Origin: Buchnera aphidicola (Shivaphis celti)
GTDB lineage: Bacteria; Pseudomonadota; Gammaproteobacteria; Enterobacterales; Enterobacteriaceae
Length of the DNA: 64,000 nt
NCBI RefSeq assembly: GCF_039349365.1
Contig: NZ_CP134977.1
Coordinates: 1 to 64,000, forward strand
Reading direction: 5' to 3'
Shown piece by piece: positions 26,753 to 38,506 of this stretch; position 1 is the stretch's first letter, and each line of letters starts with the position of its first letter. The translations under genes and the position numbers were made by a program. A model generated the notes under the pieces. That model saw only the letters and a list, made by a program, of their open reading frames with translations. It was not told where the DNA came from and did not search any database.

Positions 26753-27250
26753 ATGGAAGAAGCGATTGAAAAAATAATATATGCATCAAGATGGTTAATG
26801 CTTCCTGTATATGTTGGATTATCATGTGGTTTTGTTTTATTAACATTAAAGTTTTTTCAACAAATTATTTCTGTTATTCCTGAAATTTTAATTATGTCAG
26901 AATCTGGTTTGGTGTTAATTGTTTTATCTTTGATTGATATTGCATTAGTGGGAGGTTTATTAGTTATGGTTATGTTTTCAGGTTATGAAAATTTTATTTC
27001 TAAAATGAATATTCATGGAAATAAAAATAAATTAGGATGGATGGGTACTATGGATGTTAATTCTATTAAAAACAAAGTTGCTTCTTCTATTGTAGCTATT
27101 TCTTCTGTTCATTTATTAAGATTATTTATGGAAGCAGAAAAGATATTAGATAATAAAATTATGTGGTGTGTTGTTATTCACTTGACATTTGTTATTTCTG
27201 CATTTGGTATGTCATATATTGATAAAATGACAAAAAAAAACTTATATTAA
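26753..27250 (+). CDS. yqhA: UPF0114 family inner-membrane protein YqhA
   Basis: This 165-residue protein aligns end to end with E. coli YqhA (164 aa): [37 protein letters not shown] and [18 protein letters not shown]. Hydrophobic segments lie at about 15–37, 55–80, 105–125 and 135–158. The function is unknown. In Buchnera the gene is best known from replication plasmids, where it lies between repA1 and repA2. Here it is chromosomal, between purH and rpoC where Buchnera APS carries hupA. AAGG precedes the start. It ends before a clear terminator and is convergent with rpoC. Confidence 0.93.
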   Translation: MEEAIEKIIYASRWLMLPVYVGLSCGFVLLTLKFFQQIISVIPEILIMSESGLVLIVLSLIDIALVGGLLVMVMFSGYENFISKMNIHGNKNKLGWMGTMDVNSIKNKVASSIVAISSVHLLRLFMEAEKILDNKIMWCVVIHLTFVISAFGMSYIDKMTKKNLY

Positions 27251-27283
27251 TTTTTTTTGAAAAATTAATTATATAAGAATATT

Positions 27284-27320
27284 TTGTGGTAACTCAATTT
27301 CAAGTTATCACAATTTTTTT
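27284..27320 (+). terminator. Rho-independent terminator of yqhA
   Basis: TTGTGGTAACT (27284–27294) pairs with AGTTATCACAA (27303–27313), 11 pairs with one G·U, followed by seven T's (27314–27320). It is one of the most canonical terminators in the window. Confidence 0.85.
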
Positions 27321-27335
27321 AAATTATTTAAAAAA

Positions 27336-30300
27336 TTAAATATTCTTTATTTTTTTTTTTTTTTTTTTTTTTTTGAATTTATTTTTATGATACATGTATC
27401 CTGTTCCTGCTGGAATCAATCTTCCTACAATGACATTTTCTTTTAATCCTCTTAGATGATCTCTTTTCCCAGATACTGCTGCTTCAGTTAATACTCTTGT
27501 TGTTTCTTGAAATGATGCGGCAGATATAAATGATTCTGTTGATAATGATGCTTTTGTGATTCCTAATAAATTATGGGAAAAAGTTGCTGTTTCTTGTTTT
27601 AATTTTTTTAATTTTCTATTTTGTATTTTAATTCTGGAAAATTCTATTTGTTCTCCGTTTAAAAAATTTGAGTTACCTGGATTAATAATTGTCACTTTTC
27701 TAAGCATTTGTTTAATAATTACTTCAATATGTTTGTCGTTAATTTTTACTCCTTGTAATCGATATACCTCTTGTACTTCATTGACTATGTAGTTAGTTAA
27801 ACTTGATATTCCTCTTAATCGAAGGATATCATGTGGTGATTCTATTCCATCGGAAATTATATCTCCTTTTTTTACTGATTCTCCTTCAGAAACGTTAATT
27901 TGCCTCCATTTAGGTATCATTTCTTCATGTATTTTTGTTTCATTTTCATGTTCAGTAATAATTAATCTTATTTTCCCTTTTGTTTCTTTCCCAAAAGAAA
28001 TTGTTCCATTTATTTCTGCTAGAATGGCTAGTTCTTTTCCATATCTTGCTTCAAATAAATCTGCAACTCGTGGTAATCCTCCTGTGATATCTTTTGTACC
28101 TCCAGTTGCCTGCGGAATTCTTGCTATAACATCACCAGCATATACTTTTTTTTGATCATGTAATTGAATAATAGTATGTCCAGGTAAAAAATATTGAGCA
28201 GGAGTATCTGTTTCTGGTACTAAAATATCTTCTCCATTTTTATTTATTATTTTTATTGTTGGTCTTAGTTCTTTACCTAAATTAGTTCTTTCTGGTGTAT
28301 CCAAAATAGCAATAGAAGATAGACCAGTGAGTTCATCATGTTGTTTGATTACACTTTGACCCTCTATCATATCTATAAATTTTATATACCCATTAACTTC
28401 AGTAATTATTGGTAATGTATGCGGATCCCATATTGCTAATATTTCTCCAATATGTACTGTTTCTCCATGATTTTTTTCTAGTGTTGCTCCATATGGTATT
28501 TTATAACTTTCTTTAATTTTTCCAAAATTATCAATGATATTTAATATGACATTTTTTGAAATAATAATTGTTTTTCCATAATAGTTAGTGACTGTTTTGG
28601 AATTTTGTAAATTAATTATACCATTATTTTTTACTTCAATGCTTGATTCTGAAACTGATCGTGATGCTGCTCCTCCAACATGGAACGTACGCATGGTTAA
28701 TTGAGTACCTGGTTCTCCAATAGATTGTGCAGCAATTACACCAATCGCGGAACCTTTTTTTACCAATTCTCCTTGTGATAAATCATATCCGTAACATAAT
28801 GCACAAACTCCAAAATCTGTTTTACAATGTACAACAGATCTGACAACAACTGAGTCTATGGAATATTTTTCTAAAATATTACACATGTGTTCATTTAATA
28901 TCGTATTTTTAGGAATGAGTGTTTGGTTTGAATCAGGATATAGAATCTCTTGTGACGTAACACGTCCTATTACTCTATCTCGTAGTGGTTCTTTTATGTC
29001 GCTTCCTTGAATAATTGCACTTAATTTAATTCCATGATGAGTTTTACAATCATGTTCTGAAATTACTAAATCTTGTGCAACATCTACTAATCTGCGTGTT
29101 AGATAACCTGAATTTGCGGTTTTTAAAGCAGTATCTGCTAATCCTTTTCTTGCTCCATGTGTTGAAATAAAATATTGTAGTACATTTAATCCTTCTCTAA
29201 AGTTTGCTGTGATAGGAGTTTCAATAATAGATCCATCTGGTTTTGCCATTAATCCTCGAATTCCTGCTAATTGTCTTATTTGTGCTGCTGAACCTCTCGC
29301 TCCAGAATCAGCCATCATAAAAATATTATTAAAAGATTTTTGTTTTTTATTTTTTCCTGTGACATAAAGATTATGATCTATAGATAATTCATCCATCATA
29401 GCTTGTGAAATTTTTTCATTTGTATGTGACCATATATCGATAATTTTATTATATCTTTCACTTGCTGTTACTAAACCAGATTGAAATTGTTCTTGTATTT
29501 CTAGTACTTCTTTTTCAGCATATTTGATCATTTTTTCTTTTTTGCTTGGTATGATTAAGTCGTTAATGCCGACTGATACTCCTGATAATGTAGAATATTT
29601 AAATCCAGTATACATAATTTGGTCTGCAAATTTTACTGTTTTTTTTAATCCTAATCGTTGTGCACATACGTTTAATATTTTAGAAATTTTTTGTTTGTTT
29701 AATGTTGTATTTAATAAATTGAATGACATACCTTTTGGGAAAATTGTCCATAAAATTGCTCTTCCAACACTTGTTCGTACGGTGCGAATTTTTTTAATAA
29801 AGGTATTTTTTTCTTTAATATATTCTGTAATTTTTACGTGTATTAAAGAATGTAATTCTACTAATCCCATGTGATAAACTTTTTCCACCTCATTTGTATT
29901 TTTTAATAACATTCCTTCTCCTTTTCCATTATATTTTTTTCGTGTCATATAATATAAACCTAAGATTACATCTTGAGAAGGTATGATAATAGGTTCTCCA
30001 TTTGCCGGAGAAAGAATATTTTTAGTGGACATCATAAGTTCATGCGCTTCTTTTTGTGATTCTTTTGTTAATGGGATATGTACTGCCATTTGATCACCAT
30101 CAAAATCAGCGTTATATGCTGCACAAACTAGTGGATGTAATTGTATTGATTTTCCTTCAATTAATATAGGATCAAATGCCTGTATTCCTAATCGGTGTAA
30201 AGTAGGTGCACGATTTAGTAAAATAGGATGATTATGAATAATTTCTTCTAATATATCCCATATAATAGGTTCTTTGGATTCAACCATTCTTTTTGCAGCT

Positions 30301-31481
30301 TTTATTGTTGCTGCACATCCTGTTTGTTCAAGTTTTCCAAAAATAAATGGTTTAAATAATTCTAATGCCATTTTTTTTGGTAAACCGCATTGGTTTAATT
30401 TTAAATATGGCCCTACAGTAATAACAGAACGACCAGAGTAATCTACTCTTTTTCCTAATAAATTTTGTCTAAATCTTCCTTGTTTTCCTTTAATCATATC
30501 CGCTAAAGATTTTAACGGTCTTTTATTTGAACCCAATATTGCTTTACCTCTTCTTCCATTATCGAGTAGCGCATCTATTGCTTCTTGCAGCATTCTTTTT
30601 TCGTTTCTGATGATAATATCAGGAGCAAATAATTCCGATAGTTTTTTTAGTCTGTTATTTCGATTAATTACACGTCTATATAAGTCATTTAAATCTGATG
30701 TAGCAAATCTTCCTCCATCTAATGGTACTAATGGTCTTAAATCTGGAGGTAAAATTGGTAATACTGTAAGAATCATCCATTCTGGTTTATTTTCAGATAT
30801 AATAAATGATTCAATAATTTTTATTCTTTTTGTTAGTTTTTTTTTTTTTGTTTCTGAATTGCTTTCTTGTAATTCATTATGTAATTTTTCATGTTCATCA
30901 GATAAATCTATATCTTTTAATAATAGTTGAATAGCTTCTGCTCCCATTTTTGCATCAAATTCGTCTCCAAATTCTTCTATTGCATGTAAATATTGTTCTT
31001 CTGTTAATATTTGTTTTTTTTCTAAATTTGTCATTCCTGTCTCTAATACAACATATGATTCAAAATATAGTACTCTTTCTATATCACGTAATGGCATATC
31101 TAATAATAAACTGATGTTGGATGGTAAAGATTTTAAAAACCAAATATGTGCTACAGGAGTTGCAAGTTCAATATGTCCCATGCGTTCTCTACGTACTCTT
31201 GTTTGAGTGACTTCTACTCCGCATTTTTCACAGATTACCCCCCTGTGTTTTAGACGTTTATATTTTCCACATAGACACTCGTAGTCTTTAATTGGTCCAA
31301 ATATTTTTGAACAAAATAATCCATCTCTTTCTGGTTTAAAAGTACGGTAATTAATTGTTTCTGGTTTTTTAACTTCTCCAAATGACCAAGAACGAATTGT
31401 TTCTGGAGAAGCTAGTTGAATTTTAATAGAATTGAAATCTTCAATTGTGTTATTTTTTAAAAATTTTTGTACATCTTTCAC
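27336..31481 (-). CDS. rpoC: RNA polymerase subunit beta'
   Basis: Beta' holds the catalytic magnesium of RNA polymerase. It has 1381 residues (E. coli 1407). The first zinc site is [20 protein letters not shown], the active-site [12 protein letters not shown] falls near 456, and the second zinc site is [11 protein letters not shown]. The C-terminal conserved block ends [11 protein letters not shown]. After it a run of 25 A's (27350–27374, T on the plus strand) encodes eight lysines and then IKNI and stop, replacing roughly the last 30 residues of E. coli. Slippage there would only swap very short tails. It is the last gene of the operon. Confidence 0.98.
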   Translation of the reverse strand: MKDVQKFLKNNTIEDFNSIKIQLASPETIRSWSFGEVKKPETINYRTFKPERDGLFCSKIFGPIKDYECLCGKYKRLKHRGVICEKCGVEVTQTRVRRERMGHIELATPVAHIWFLKSLPSNISLLLDMPLRDIERVLYFESYVVLETGMTNLEKKQILTEEQYLHAIEEFGDEFDAKMGAEAIQLLLKDIDLSDEHEKLHNELQESNSETKKKKLTKRIKIIESFIISENKPEWMILTVLPILPPDLRPLVPLDGGRFATSDLNDLYRRVINRNNRLKKLSELFAPDIIIRNEKRMLQEAIDALLDNGRRGKAILGSNKRPLKSLADMIKGKQGRFRQNLLGKRVDYSGRSVITVGPYLKLNQCGLPKKMALELFKPFIFGKLEQTGCAATIKAAKRMVESKEPIIWDILEEIIHNHPILLNRAPTLHRLGIQAFDPILIEGKSIQLHPLVCAAYNADFDGDQMAVHIPLTKESQKEAHELMMSTKNILSPANGEPIIIPSQDVILGLYYMTRKKYNGKGEGMLLKNTNEVEKVYHMGLVELHSLIHVKITEYIKEKNTFIKKIRTVRTSVGRAILWTIFPKGMSFNLLNTTLNKQKISKILNVCAQRLGLKKTVKFADQIMYTGFKYSTLSGVSVGINDLIIPSKKEKMIKYAEKEVLEIQEQFQSGLVTASERYNKIIDIWSHTNEKISQAMMDELSIDHNLYVTGKNKKQKSFNNIFMMADSGARGSAAQIRQLAGIRGLMAKPDGSIIETPITANFREGLNVLQYFISTHGARKGLADTALKTANSGYLTRRLVDVAQDLVISEHDCKTHHGIKLSAIIQGSDIKEPLRDRVIGRVTSQEILYPDSNQTLIPKNTILNEHMCNILEKYSIDSVVVRSVVHCKTDFGVCALCYGYDLSQGELVKKGSAIGVIAAQSIGEPGTQLTMRTFHVGGAASRSVSESSIEVKNNGIINLQNSKTVTNYYGKTIIISKNVILNIIDNFGKIKESYKIPYGATLEKNHGETVHIGEILAIWDPHTLPIITEVNGYIKFIDMIEGQSVIKQHDELTGLSSIAILDTPERTNLGKELRPTIKIINKNGEDILVPETDTPAQYFLPGHTIIQLHDQKKVYAGDVIARIPQATGGTKDITGGLPRVADLFEARYGKELAILAEINGTISFGKETKGKIRLIITEHENETKIHEEMIPKWRQINVSEGESVKKGDIISDGIESPHDILRLRGISSLTNYIVNEVQEVYRLQGVKINDKHIEVIIKQMLRKVTIINPGNSNFLNGEQIEFSRIKIQNRKLKKLKQETATFSHNLLGITKASLSTESFISAASFQETTRVLTEAAVSGKRDHLRGLKENVIVGRLIPAGTGYMYHKNKFKKKKKKKKIKNI

Positions 31482-31548
31482 AAATAAACCTCTCTAATTT
31501 TTTATTTCAATAAAAATTTATTTTTGTATGATTAATATTTCATAATAA

Positions 31549-34500
31549 TTACTCATCATCAAGCGAAATATTAATTCCTAATGATCTAATTTCACGTAAA
31601 AGTACATTAAATGATTCTGGCATTCCTGGATTCATATGGTATTTTCCTTTTACGATATTTTTATACATTCGTGTTCTACCAATAACATCATCTGATTTTA
31701 CAGTTAGCATTTCTTGCAATGTATATGAAGCTCCGTATGCTTCTAGAGCCCATACTTCCATTTCTCCAAATCGTTGACCACCAAATTGAGCTTTCCCTCC
31801 TAGTGGTTGTTGAGTAATTAAACTATAAGAACCAGTTGATCGAGCATGCATTTTATCATCAACTAAGTGGTTTAATTTTAACATGTACATGTATCCTACA
31901 GTCACTGGTCTTTCAAATTTTTTCCCTGTTTTGCCGTCAAATAAATCAATTTGACCAGAAGATGGTATTCCTCCAGCTTGTAGTAATTCTTTGATTTCTT
32001 GTTCATTTGCTCCGTCAAATACGGGTGTTGCAATTGGTAATCCATTTTTATAATTATTTGCTAGTGTTAATATTTCTTCATCTGAAAAATTATCAAAATT
32101 AATTTTTTGTCTAATATTGTGTCCAATATTAAATACTTTTTGTATAAATTTTCTTATATTTTGAATAGATTGTTGTTGTTTTAATAGACTATTAATTTTT
32201 TCTCCAATTCCTTTTGCTGCCATTCCTAAATGTGTTTCTAATATTTGCCCAATATTCATTCTTGATGGAACTCCTAAAGGATTTAATACGATATCTACTG
32301 GTATTCCATGTTTATCATATGGCATATCTTCTATTGGGTTAATTTTGGAAATTACTCCTTTATTACCATGCCTTCCTGCTATTTTATCCCCTGTTTGTAT
32401 TTGTCTTTTTACTGCTAAATATATTTTTATCATTTTTAATACTCCTGGAGCTAAATCGTCTCCTTGAGTAATTTTTTTCTTTTTAAAATCAATTTTTTTT
32501 TCAAATTCTTTTTTTAATTTTTTATATTTTTTTGAAAGTTTTAATAGTTGTTTATTTAATATTTTTTCTTTAATATGAATTTTGTGCCATTTTTCTTGTT
32601 TTATAGAGTCTAAATAGTCTTTTTTTATCCCAGATTTTAAAAGTAGTGTTTTAATTCTTTTTAATAAGTAGTATTTAAATATTTTAAATTCTTTAGTTAA
32701 GTCTTTTTTTATTTTTTTAATTTGCATATTTTCGATTTCTATTGTTCTTTTATCTTTTTCTACTCCACTTCTTGTAAATATTTGTACATCAATTACTGTT
32801 CCTGATATTCCACTTGGTACTCTTAAGGAAGTATCTTTTACATCTGATGCTTTTTCTCCAAATATTGCTCGTAATAATTTTTCTTCTGGAGTTAATTGAC
32901 TTTCGTTTTTTGGTGTTACCTTTCCTACTAGGATGTCTCCTTCAGTAATTTCTGCTCCAATATATATAATTCCAGAATCGTCTAATTTTGATAAAGATGA
33001 TGCACTAATATTGGGAATATCAGCACTAATTTCTTCTGGACCAAGTTTCGTATCTCTAGCAATACAAGATAGTTCTTGAATATGGATGGTTGTAAATTGA
33101 TCGCGGTGTATAACCTTTTCTGAAATTAAAATTGAGTCTTCAAAATTGTATCCGTTCCATGGCATAAAAGCAACTCTCATATTTTGTCCTAATGCTAGTT
33201 CTCCTAAATCTGTTGCAGGTCCATCAGCAAGTACATTATTTTTATTAACATTTTCTCCTATTTGAATGCATGGTATTTGGTTAATGCAGGTGTTTTGATT
33301 AGATCGAGTATATTTTATAAGATTGTATATGTCGATTCCTAATTCTTCAGGTTGTAATTGATTTTCTTGTACTTGTACTACAATACTTGAAGCATCGACG
33401 TATTTTATTTTTCCATCTCTTTTTGCTATAATAGTAACTCCTGAATCTACTGCTACTGATCTTTCGATTCCAGTTCCTACTAATGGTTTCTCTGCTTTCA
33501 TAGTTGGTATAGCTTGTCTTTGCATATTAGCTCCCATTAATGCACGATTTGCATCATCGTGTTCTAAAAATGGAATTAGTGCTGCACCAACAGATACGAT
33601 TTGTTGTGCTGAGACATCCATATAATTTACTTTTTCTGGAGGAAACAACGTTGATTCACCTTGATACCTACAAGTAATGAGTTTTTGTGTAAATTGTCCG
33701 TTTTCATCTAATATTGTATTTGCTTGAGCAATAATATGATTGCTTTCTTCTGCGGCAGATAAATAATTTATTTTTTTAGTTGCAATTCCATTCTTTACCA
33801 TACGATATGGAGTTTCTAAAAATCCATATTCATTGATTTTTGCATATATTGATAGAGAATTAATTAATCCAATGTTTGGTCCTTCTGGGGTTTCAATTGG
33901 GCAAATACGACCGTAATGAGTTGGATGCACATCTCGTACTTCAAATCCTGCTCTTTCTCGAGTTAATCCTCCTAATCCTAAAGCAGATATTCTTCTTTTG
34001 TGAGTAATTTCTGATAATGGATTATTTTGATCCATGAATTGTGATAATTGGCTTGATGTAAAAAATTCTTTTACAACTGCAGATATTGGTTTTGAATTGA
34101 TAACGTCTTGAGGCATCAGAGTATCTAAATCTCCTACCGATAATCTTTCTCTAGCTGTTCTTTCTACTCTAATTAACCCAATTCTAAATTGATTTTCTAT
34201 CATTTCTCCAATTGATCGAATTCTTCGGTTTCCCAAATGATCAATATCATCAATTACACCGTTTCCATTTCGAATATTTATTAGTTTTTTAAGAATGGCA
34301 ATAATATCTTCTTTATGTAGTAAAGTTGATTTTTGGTTATCTTTGAGGTGTAAAGATTTATTAAATTTCATTCTTCCAATAAAAGATAAATCATATCGTT
34401 CTTCTGAAAAGAATAAGTTTTGAAATAAGTATTCTGCTGCTTCTTTTGTTGGTGGTTCTCCTGGTCGCATAATACGATATATTTCTATTAATGCACTTGT

Positions 34501-35574
34501 TGTATCAGATGTAGAGTCTATTCTTAATGTATTAGAAATATATGGACTGTGATCTGTTGTTTCTGTAAATATTGTTTCAATGGAAGGTATTTTTTCTTCT
34601 TTAATTTTTTTAATATTTTCTTTTGTGAGTATTGTATTAGCTGTAATAATAATGTTTTTATTTTTTATACTTTTGTAATTTTGACAAACAATTTTTCCGA
34701 TTAATGTATCAATTGATACTTCAGATTTTGTAATATTATTTTTTTTGAGTATTTCTATGTGTTTATCAGTAATAAATTCTCCTTTTTTAATATATATAAT
34801 ATTATTCTTAATAATATTAAATGTTATAACTGTTTTATAAATTTGTTCATTTAATATTTTTATATATATTTTTTCATGAGAAAATTCATAAATAGATTTT
34901 TTGCAAAATATATTTAATATATCTATGTTTGTGTATCCTAATGCACGTAATATAACTGTTGCTGGAATTTTACGACGTCGATCAATTCTTGCAAATAAAT
35001 TATCTTTATGATCAAATTCAAAATCCAACCAAGATCCTCTGTATGGTATAATTCTAGCATTATATAATGTTTTTCCAGAAGAATGTGTTTTTCCTCGATC
35101 ACTGTCAAAAAATATACCTGGACTTCGGTGTAATTGTGACACTACTACTCTTTCTGTTCCATTAATTATAAATGTACCATTGTTTGTCATAATAGGAACT
35201 TCACCCATATATACTTCTTGTTCTTTAATATTTTTGACAATTTTAGGTGTGATTCCTGGTTCATAAATAATTAATCTAATAGTTACTCTGATGGATGCTG
35301 AGTAAGTTGATCCTTTGATTTGGCAATCTTTGGAATTAGCGATTGGTTTTCCAACACGATATTTAACATATTGTAATTCGGAATGATTGTTATAACTTTT
35401 TATTGGGAAAATAGATTTAAAAACTGATTCTAGTCCTTTTTTTTCTGTTTTATCTTTTTTAATAAATGTATTATAAGAGTCAATCTGCACGGAAAGTAAG
35501 TATGGAATATGTAAAATTGTTACATATTTACCAAAATCTTTTCGAATTCTTTTTTTTTCAGTTTTAGAATGCAC
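31549..35574 (-). CDS. rpoB: RNA polymerase subunit beta
   Basis: Beta forms the other half of the RNA polymerase cleft and the rifampicin pocket. It has 1341 residues (E. coli 1342). The rifampicin region reads [20 protein letters not shown] and [20 protein letters not shown], all wild-type-like. [15 protein letters not shown] and the C-terminal [19 protein letters not shown] (catalytic interface with beta') are intact. The stretch around residues 950–1040 is lysine-rich and diverged, as expected in a peripheral insertion. A 67-base gap separates it from rpoC, and a strong hairpin lies upstream between rplL and rpoB. Confidence 0.98.
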   Translation of the reverse strand: MHSKTEKKRIRKDFGKYVTILHIPYLLSVQIDSYNTFIKKDKTEKKGLESVFKSIFPIKSYNNHSELQYVKYRVGKPIANSKDCQIKGSTYSASIRVTIRLIIYEPGITPKIVKNIKEQEVYMGEVPIMTNNGTFIINGTERVVVSQLHRSPGIFFDSDRGKTHSSGKTLYNARIIPYRGSWLDFEFDHKDNLFARIDRRRKIPATVILRALGYTNIDILNIFCKKSIYEFSHEKIYIKILNEQIYKTVITFNIIKNNIIYIKKGEFITDKHIEILKKNNITKSEVSIDTLIGKIVCQNYKSIKNKNIIITANTILTKENIKKIKEEKIPSIETIFTETTDHSPYISNTLRIDSTSDTTSALIEIYRIMRPGEPPTKEAAEYLFQNLFFSEERYDLSFIGRMKFNKSLHLKDNQKSTLLHKEDIIAILKKLINIRNGNGVIDDIDHLGNRRIRSIGEMIENQFRIGLIRVERTARERLSVGDLDTLMPQDVINSKPISAVVKEFFTSSQLSQFMDQNNPLSEITHKRRISALGLGGLTRERAGFEVRDVHPTHYGRICPIETPEGPNIGLINSLSIYAKINEYGFLETPYRMVKNGIATKKINYLSAAEESNHIIAQANTILDENGQFTQKLITCRYQGESTLFPPEKVNYMDVSAQQIVSVGAALIPFLEHDDANRALMGANMQRQAIPTMKAEKPLVGTGIERSVAVDSGVTIIAKRDGKIKYVDASSIVVQVQENQLQPEELGIDIYNLIKYTRSNQNTCINQIPCIQIGENVNKNNVLADGPATDLGELALGQNMRVAFMPWNGYNFEDSILISEKVIHRDQFTTIHIQELSCIARDTKLGPEEISADIPNISASSLSKLDDSGIIYIGAEITEGDILVGKVTPKNESQLTPEEKLLRAIFGEKASDVKDTSLRVPSGISGTVIDVQIFTRSGVEKDKRTIEIENMQIKKIKKDLTKEFKIFKYYLLKRIKTLLLKSGIKKDYLDSIKQEKWHKIHIKEKILNKQLLKLSKKYKKLKKEFEKKIDFKKKKITQGDDLAPGVLKMIKIYLAVKRQIQTGDKIAGRHGNKGVISKINPIEDMPYDKHGIPVDIVLNPLGVPSRMNIGQILETHLGMAAKGIGEKINSLLKQQQSIQNIRKFIQKVFNIGHNIRQKINFDNFSDEEILTLANNYKNGLPIATPVFDGANEQEIKELLQAGGIPSSGQIDLFDGKTGKKFERPVTVGYMYMLKLNHLVDDKMHARSTGSYSLITQQPLGGKAQFGGQRFGEMEVWALEAYGASYTLQEMLTVKSDDVIGRTRMYKNIVKGKYHMNPGMPESFNVLLREIRSLGINISLDDE

Positions 35575-35739
35575 TATTAAATGCCTAAATTGAATGTAAT
35601 TGATATAATTAAATATTAATATATTAGAAATAAAAAATAAAAAATTTTTTATTTATATTTAATTGTTTTAATATAAAATATTATTTTAATAAATTGTATT
35701 GATATTTTTTTTTTGAGTATATAAAAAATATTTTTATAT

Positions 35740-35760
35740 GCTGGTGATTTTTTCACCAGC
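35740..35760 (-). promoter_or_regulatory. Hairpin between rplL and rpoB (possible attenuator)
   Basis: GCTGGTGA (35740–35747) and TCACCAGC (35753–35760) form a perfect 8-pair, GC-rich stem with a five-base loop, prominent in an A/T background. On the minus strand a T-run follows about ten bases later. E. coli has a partial attenuator and an RNase III site in this same gap, so a transcript-ratio role is plausible. Confidence 0.6.
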
Positions 35761-35811
35761 GAATATGTATGAAAATAATATACTCAATTTATTTGATTAT
35801 AATATGAAATA

Positions 35812-36180
35812 TTATTTCATTTCAATTGTAGCACCTGCTTTTTCTAAAGTATTTTTTAATAATTCAGCTTCTTTTTTGTTAATTTTTTCTTTTAAAGTAG
35901 TTGGTGCAGATTCAACAAGATCTTTTGATTCTTTTAGACCTAAACCCATTGTGCTACGTACTGCTTTAATGACTGAAATTTTATTTTTCCCAATACTTTT
36001 TAAAATGATATCGAATTCAGTTTTTTCTTCTTTTTTTTCTTCTTGTTGAGTATGATTTTGTTGTACGTTTGGTATTGCAGATACTCCAAATTTTTTTTCC
36101 ATACTTGAAATAAGATCGATAATATCCATAACAGACATTTCAGAAATTTTTTGTATTATTTGTTCTTTTGTGATTTCCAT
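35812..36180 (-). CDS. rplL: 50S ribosomal protein L7/L12
   Basis: L7/L12 is the multi-copy stalk protein that recruits translation GTPases. It has 122 residues (E. coli 121). The dimerising N-terminal domain ([20 protein letters not shown]) is joined by a flexible hinge rich in Gln, Glu and Lys (about 40–55) to the C-terminal domain ([32 protein letters not shown]). The alanine-rich hinge of E. coli has been replaced by Gln/Glu/Lys. It lies 41 bases after rplJ. Confidence 0.97.
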   Translation of the reverse strand: MEITKEQIIQKISEMSVMDIIDLISSMEKKFGVSAIPNVQQNHTQQEEKKEEKTEFDIILKSIGKNKISVIKAVRSTMGLGLKESKDLVESAPTTLKEKINKKEAELLKNTLEKAGATIEMK

Positions 36181-36221
36181 TATTTCATATTCCTAACAAC
36201 AATAAAGTTAGTTTTTATATT

Positions 36222-36734
36222 TTATTTTACTATAATAGTTTTTATTTTATTTTTTTTTTTTATTTCTAATAATATAGAGAATAATTTTCCTACTGTTGTA
36301 AATTTTATTATTGTAATAATTTTTTGAATAGCTTCTTTTAAATTTGGTAATTTTGATAAATTTTCGATTTCTGTATTTGTTAAAATTTTTTTATTATATG
36401 CCGCTGTTAAAATTTTAAAATTGCTATTTTTTTTTTGAAATTGAGTGAATAATTTTGCCACACTTCCTGGATGATGTAATGAAAATCCAATAATAATAGG
36501 TCCAGAGATCTTTTTATTTAAGCATTCAAATTGAGTGGTTTTTAAAGATTTTTTTAATAATGTATTTTTTACGACATGAATTTCTATTTCTTCTATTCTA
36601 CTATGTTTTCTTAGTTTTGTAATTTCATTTGTGGTTATTTTTTTTTTTTTAGCAAGTACTGCAGATAATGATACACTGGCAATTTTATTTATTTTACTAA
36701 CAATGTGTTTTTTTTGTTGTAAATTTAATGCCAT
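36222..36734 (-). CDS. rplJ: 50S ribosomal protein L10
   Basis: L10 anchors the L7/L12 stalk. It has 170 residues (E. coli 165), beginning MALNLQQKKHIVSKINKIAS. RKHSRIEEIEIHVVKNTLLK aligns with the RNA-binding region. The C-terminal helices that bind L7/L12 are diverged but the right length. Only 45 bases separate it from rplA, too little for the long leader that L10(L12)4 binds to control translation in E. coli. Confidence 0.95.
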   Translation of the reverse strand: MALNLQQKKHIVSKINKIASVSLSAVLAKKKKITTNEITKLRKHSRIEEIEIHVVKNTLLKKSLKTTQFECLNKKISGPIIIGFSLHHPGSVAKLFTQFQKKNSNFKILTAAYNKKILTNTEIENLSKLPNLKEAIQKIITIIKFTTVGKLFSILLEIKKKNKIKTIIVK

Positions 36735-36779
36735 GGTTGTTATACTCCTGCATGTAAAAAAATATTTTTTAAAAAATTT

Positions 36780-37490
36780 TTATATAAATTTTGTATTTTC
36801 ATATATACTGTTGATTTCTGTTTTTATACCTACACCCATAGTTGTTGATAATGTAATTTTTTTTATCAAATCACCTTTTATATTTTTTGGTTTTAGTTTA
36901 TTGAGATCTATGATAATGGCAATAAGATTTTTTTGTAATTGTTCGTTAGAAAAGTTTATTTTTCCGATAGTTGTATGTATAATACCATTTTTTTCGTTTT
37001 TATATCGAACATGACCTTGATAAAAGTTTTTCACTGTTTCTTTTATATTATTAGTAACTGTTCCTGTTTTTGGATTTGGCAACAATCCTCTAGGTCCTAA
37101 AATCGGTCCTAACTTTGTTATGAGATTCATCATGTCTGGAGATGCAATAATAGTATTGAAATTATTTTTTTTATCTTTCAATTGGTTGATTATTTCTTCT
37201 CCTCCCGCAATATAAGCTCCATATTTTATTGCTTTTTGAATATTATCACCTTGAGTCAGTACAGCAATTTTCATTTTTTTTCCAATTCCATGAGGAAGTA
37301 TTGTAATTCCTTTTATATTTTGACTTGATTGTTTTGCATCAATATTTAAATTTATTGCTATATCTACACTTTCTATAAATTTTTTATTTTGGTTTTTTCT
37401 TAAAATATTTATAGCTTGATGAAAGTTATATTCTTTTTGGATATTAATTGTTTGATTTTTATTTTTTTTTTTTTTTATATATTTGGTCAT
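36780..37490 (-). CDS. rplA: 50S ribosomal protein L1
   Basis: L1 forms the mobile stalk at the ribosomal E site and in E. coli represses its own operon by binding the rplK leader. It has 236 residues (E. coli 234). ILPHGIGKKMKIAVLTQGDN, the GPILGPRGLLPNPKTGTVT signature and the C-terminal TMGVGIKTEIN are conserved. The N-terminus is rich in lysine from an A-rich run. Its ATG (37488–37490) abuts the rplK stop codon with no spacer, suggesting translational coupling. Confidence 0.97.
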   Translation of the reverse strand: MTKYIKKKKNKNQTINIQKEYNFHQAINILRKNQNKKFIESVDIAINLNIDAKQSSQNIKGITILPHGIGKKMKIAVLTQGDNIQKAIKYGAYIAGGEEIINQLKDKKNNFNTIIASPDMMNLITKLGPILGPRGLLPNPKTGTVTNNIKETVKNFYQGHVRYKNEKNGIIHTTIGKINFSNEQLQKNLIAIIIDLNKLKPKNIKGDLIKKITLSTTMGVGIKTEINSIYENTKFI

Positions 37491-37919
37491 TTAATCCTCG
37501 ATTTCTAAACCCATAGATTTTGCGGTACCTTGAATGGATTTTTTTATTTTTTCTATATTAGATCCTGTCATATCTTCTGCTTTTATTTTGGCAATTTCTG
37601 TTATTTGCAATTGACTAATTTTTCCAACTATATTTTTTTTTGTTGTACTTGAACCTTTTTCTATTTTAGAGTATTTTTTTAATAGAAAAGATGCAGGAGG
37701 TGTTTTAGTAATAAATGTAAAGGATCGATCAGTATAAACTGTAATTATAACAGGAATTGGTATGCCTTTTTCGAAGGAGGAAGTTTTTTGATTAAATTCT
37801 TTACAAAAATTCATAATATTTACTCCTTTTTGTCCGAGAGCAGGTCCAATTGGTGGACTAGGATTAGCCATCCCTGCAGAAATTTGTAATTTAATGTAGG
37901 ATTGTATTTTTTTAGTCAT
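37491..37919 (-). CDS. rplK: 50S ribosomal protein L11
   Basis: L11 forms the GTPase-associated centre with 23S rRNA and is needed for RelA sensing. It has 142 residues, the E. coli length. [20 protein letters not shown] and the C-terminal RNA-binding signature ([20 protein letters not shown] with GLEI) are intact. Both the proline-hinge N-domain and the rRNA-binding C-domain are complete. It lies 40 bases after nusG. Confidence 0.98.
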   Translation of the reverse strand: MTKKIQSYIKLQISAGMANPSPPIGPALGQKGVNIMNFCKEFNQKTSSFEKGIPIPVIITVYTDRSFTFITKTPPASFLLKKYSKIEKGSSTTKKNIVGKISQLQITEIAKIKAEDMTGSNIEKIKKSIQGTAKSMGLEIED

Positions 37920-37959
37920 AATATCTCTTTAATAATAAATATTGTATTTAATATGTTTT

Positions 37960-38505
37960 TTAGTTTTTTTCAATTTGTTCGAAATTTAATTCTACAGGAG
38001 TATATCTTCCAAATATTGATACGGATACTTTAATTCTATTTTTCCCATAATCTACATCTTCTACAATACCATTAAAACCATTAAATGGACCATTTTTTAC
38101 TCGAATAGATTCTCCAATTGTAAATAATACTTTTGGTCTAGGTTTATCTCCTAATTTGCTAATTCTATTTTTTATTTTTTTAATTTCTTTGGTTTTTATT
38201 GCAGTTGGTCGATTTGTTACTCCACCTATAAATCCAATTACTTTAGGTATTTTTTTGATCAAAGTCCAACTAGATTCATTGAGATACATATGTATTAAAA
38301 TATATCCAGGAAAAAATTTAAATTCACTATTTTTTTTTTCTCCTTTGGTGATTTCAACTACTTTTTCTCCTGGTACCAAAATTTCTCCAAAGAGATGTTG
38401 AATTTTACTAGATAGAATTTGTTTTTTGATTTCTTTTACAATTCGGTTTTCAAATCCCGAAAATGTTTGTAACACATACCATTGTTTTTTTTTAACATCA
38501 TACAT
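37960..38505 (-). CDS. nusG: Transcription termination/antitermination factor NusG
   Basis: NusG binds RNA polymerase and links it to Rho or the leading ribosome. It has 181 residues, as in E. coli. The NGN domain begins KKQWYVLQTFSGFENRIVKE and includes FPGYILIHMYLN. The KOW domain has GESIRVKNGPFNGFNGIVED. The start lies one base after the secE stop codon, so the two genes are translationally coupled, the usual secE–nusG pair. Confidence 0.97.
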   Translation of the reverse strand: MYDVKKKQWYVLQTFSGFENRIVKEIKKQILSSKIQHLFGEILVPGEKVVEITKGEKKNSEFKFFPGYILIHMYLNESSWTLIKKIPKVIGFIGGVTNRPTAIKTKEIKKIKNRISKLGDKPRPKVLFTIGESIRVKNGPFNGFNGIVEDVDYGKNRIKVSVSIFGRYTPVELNFEQIEKN

Positions 38506-38506
38506 T

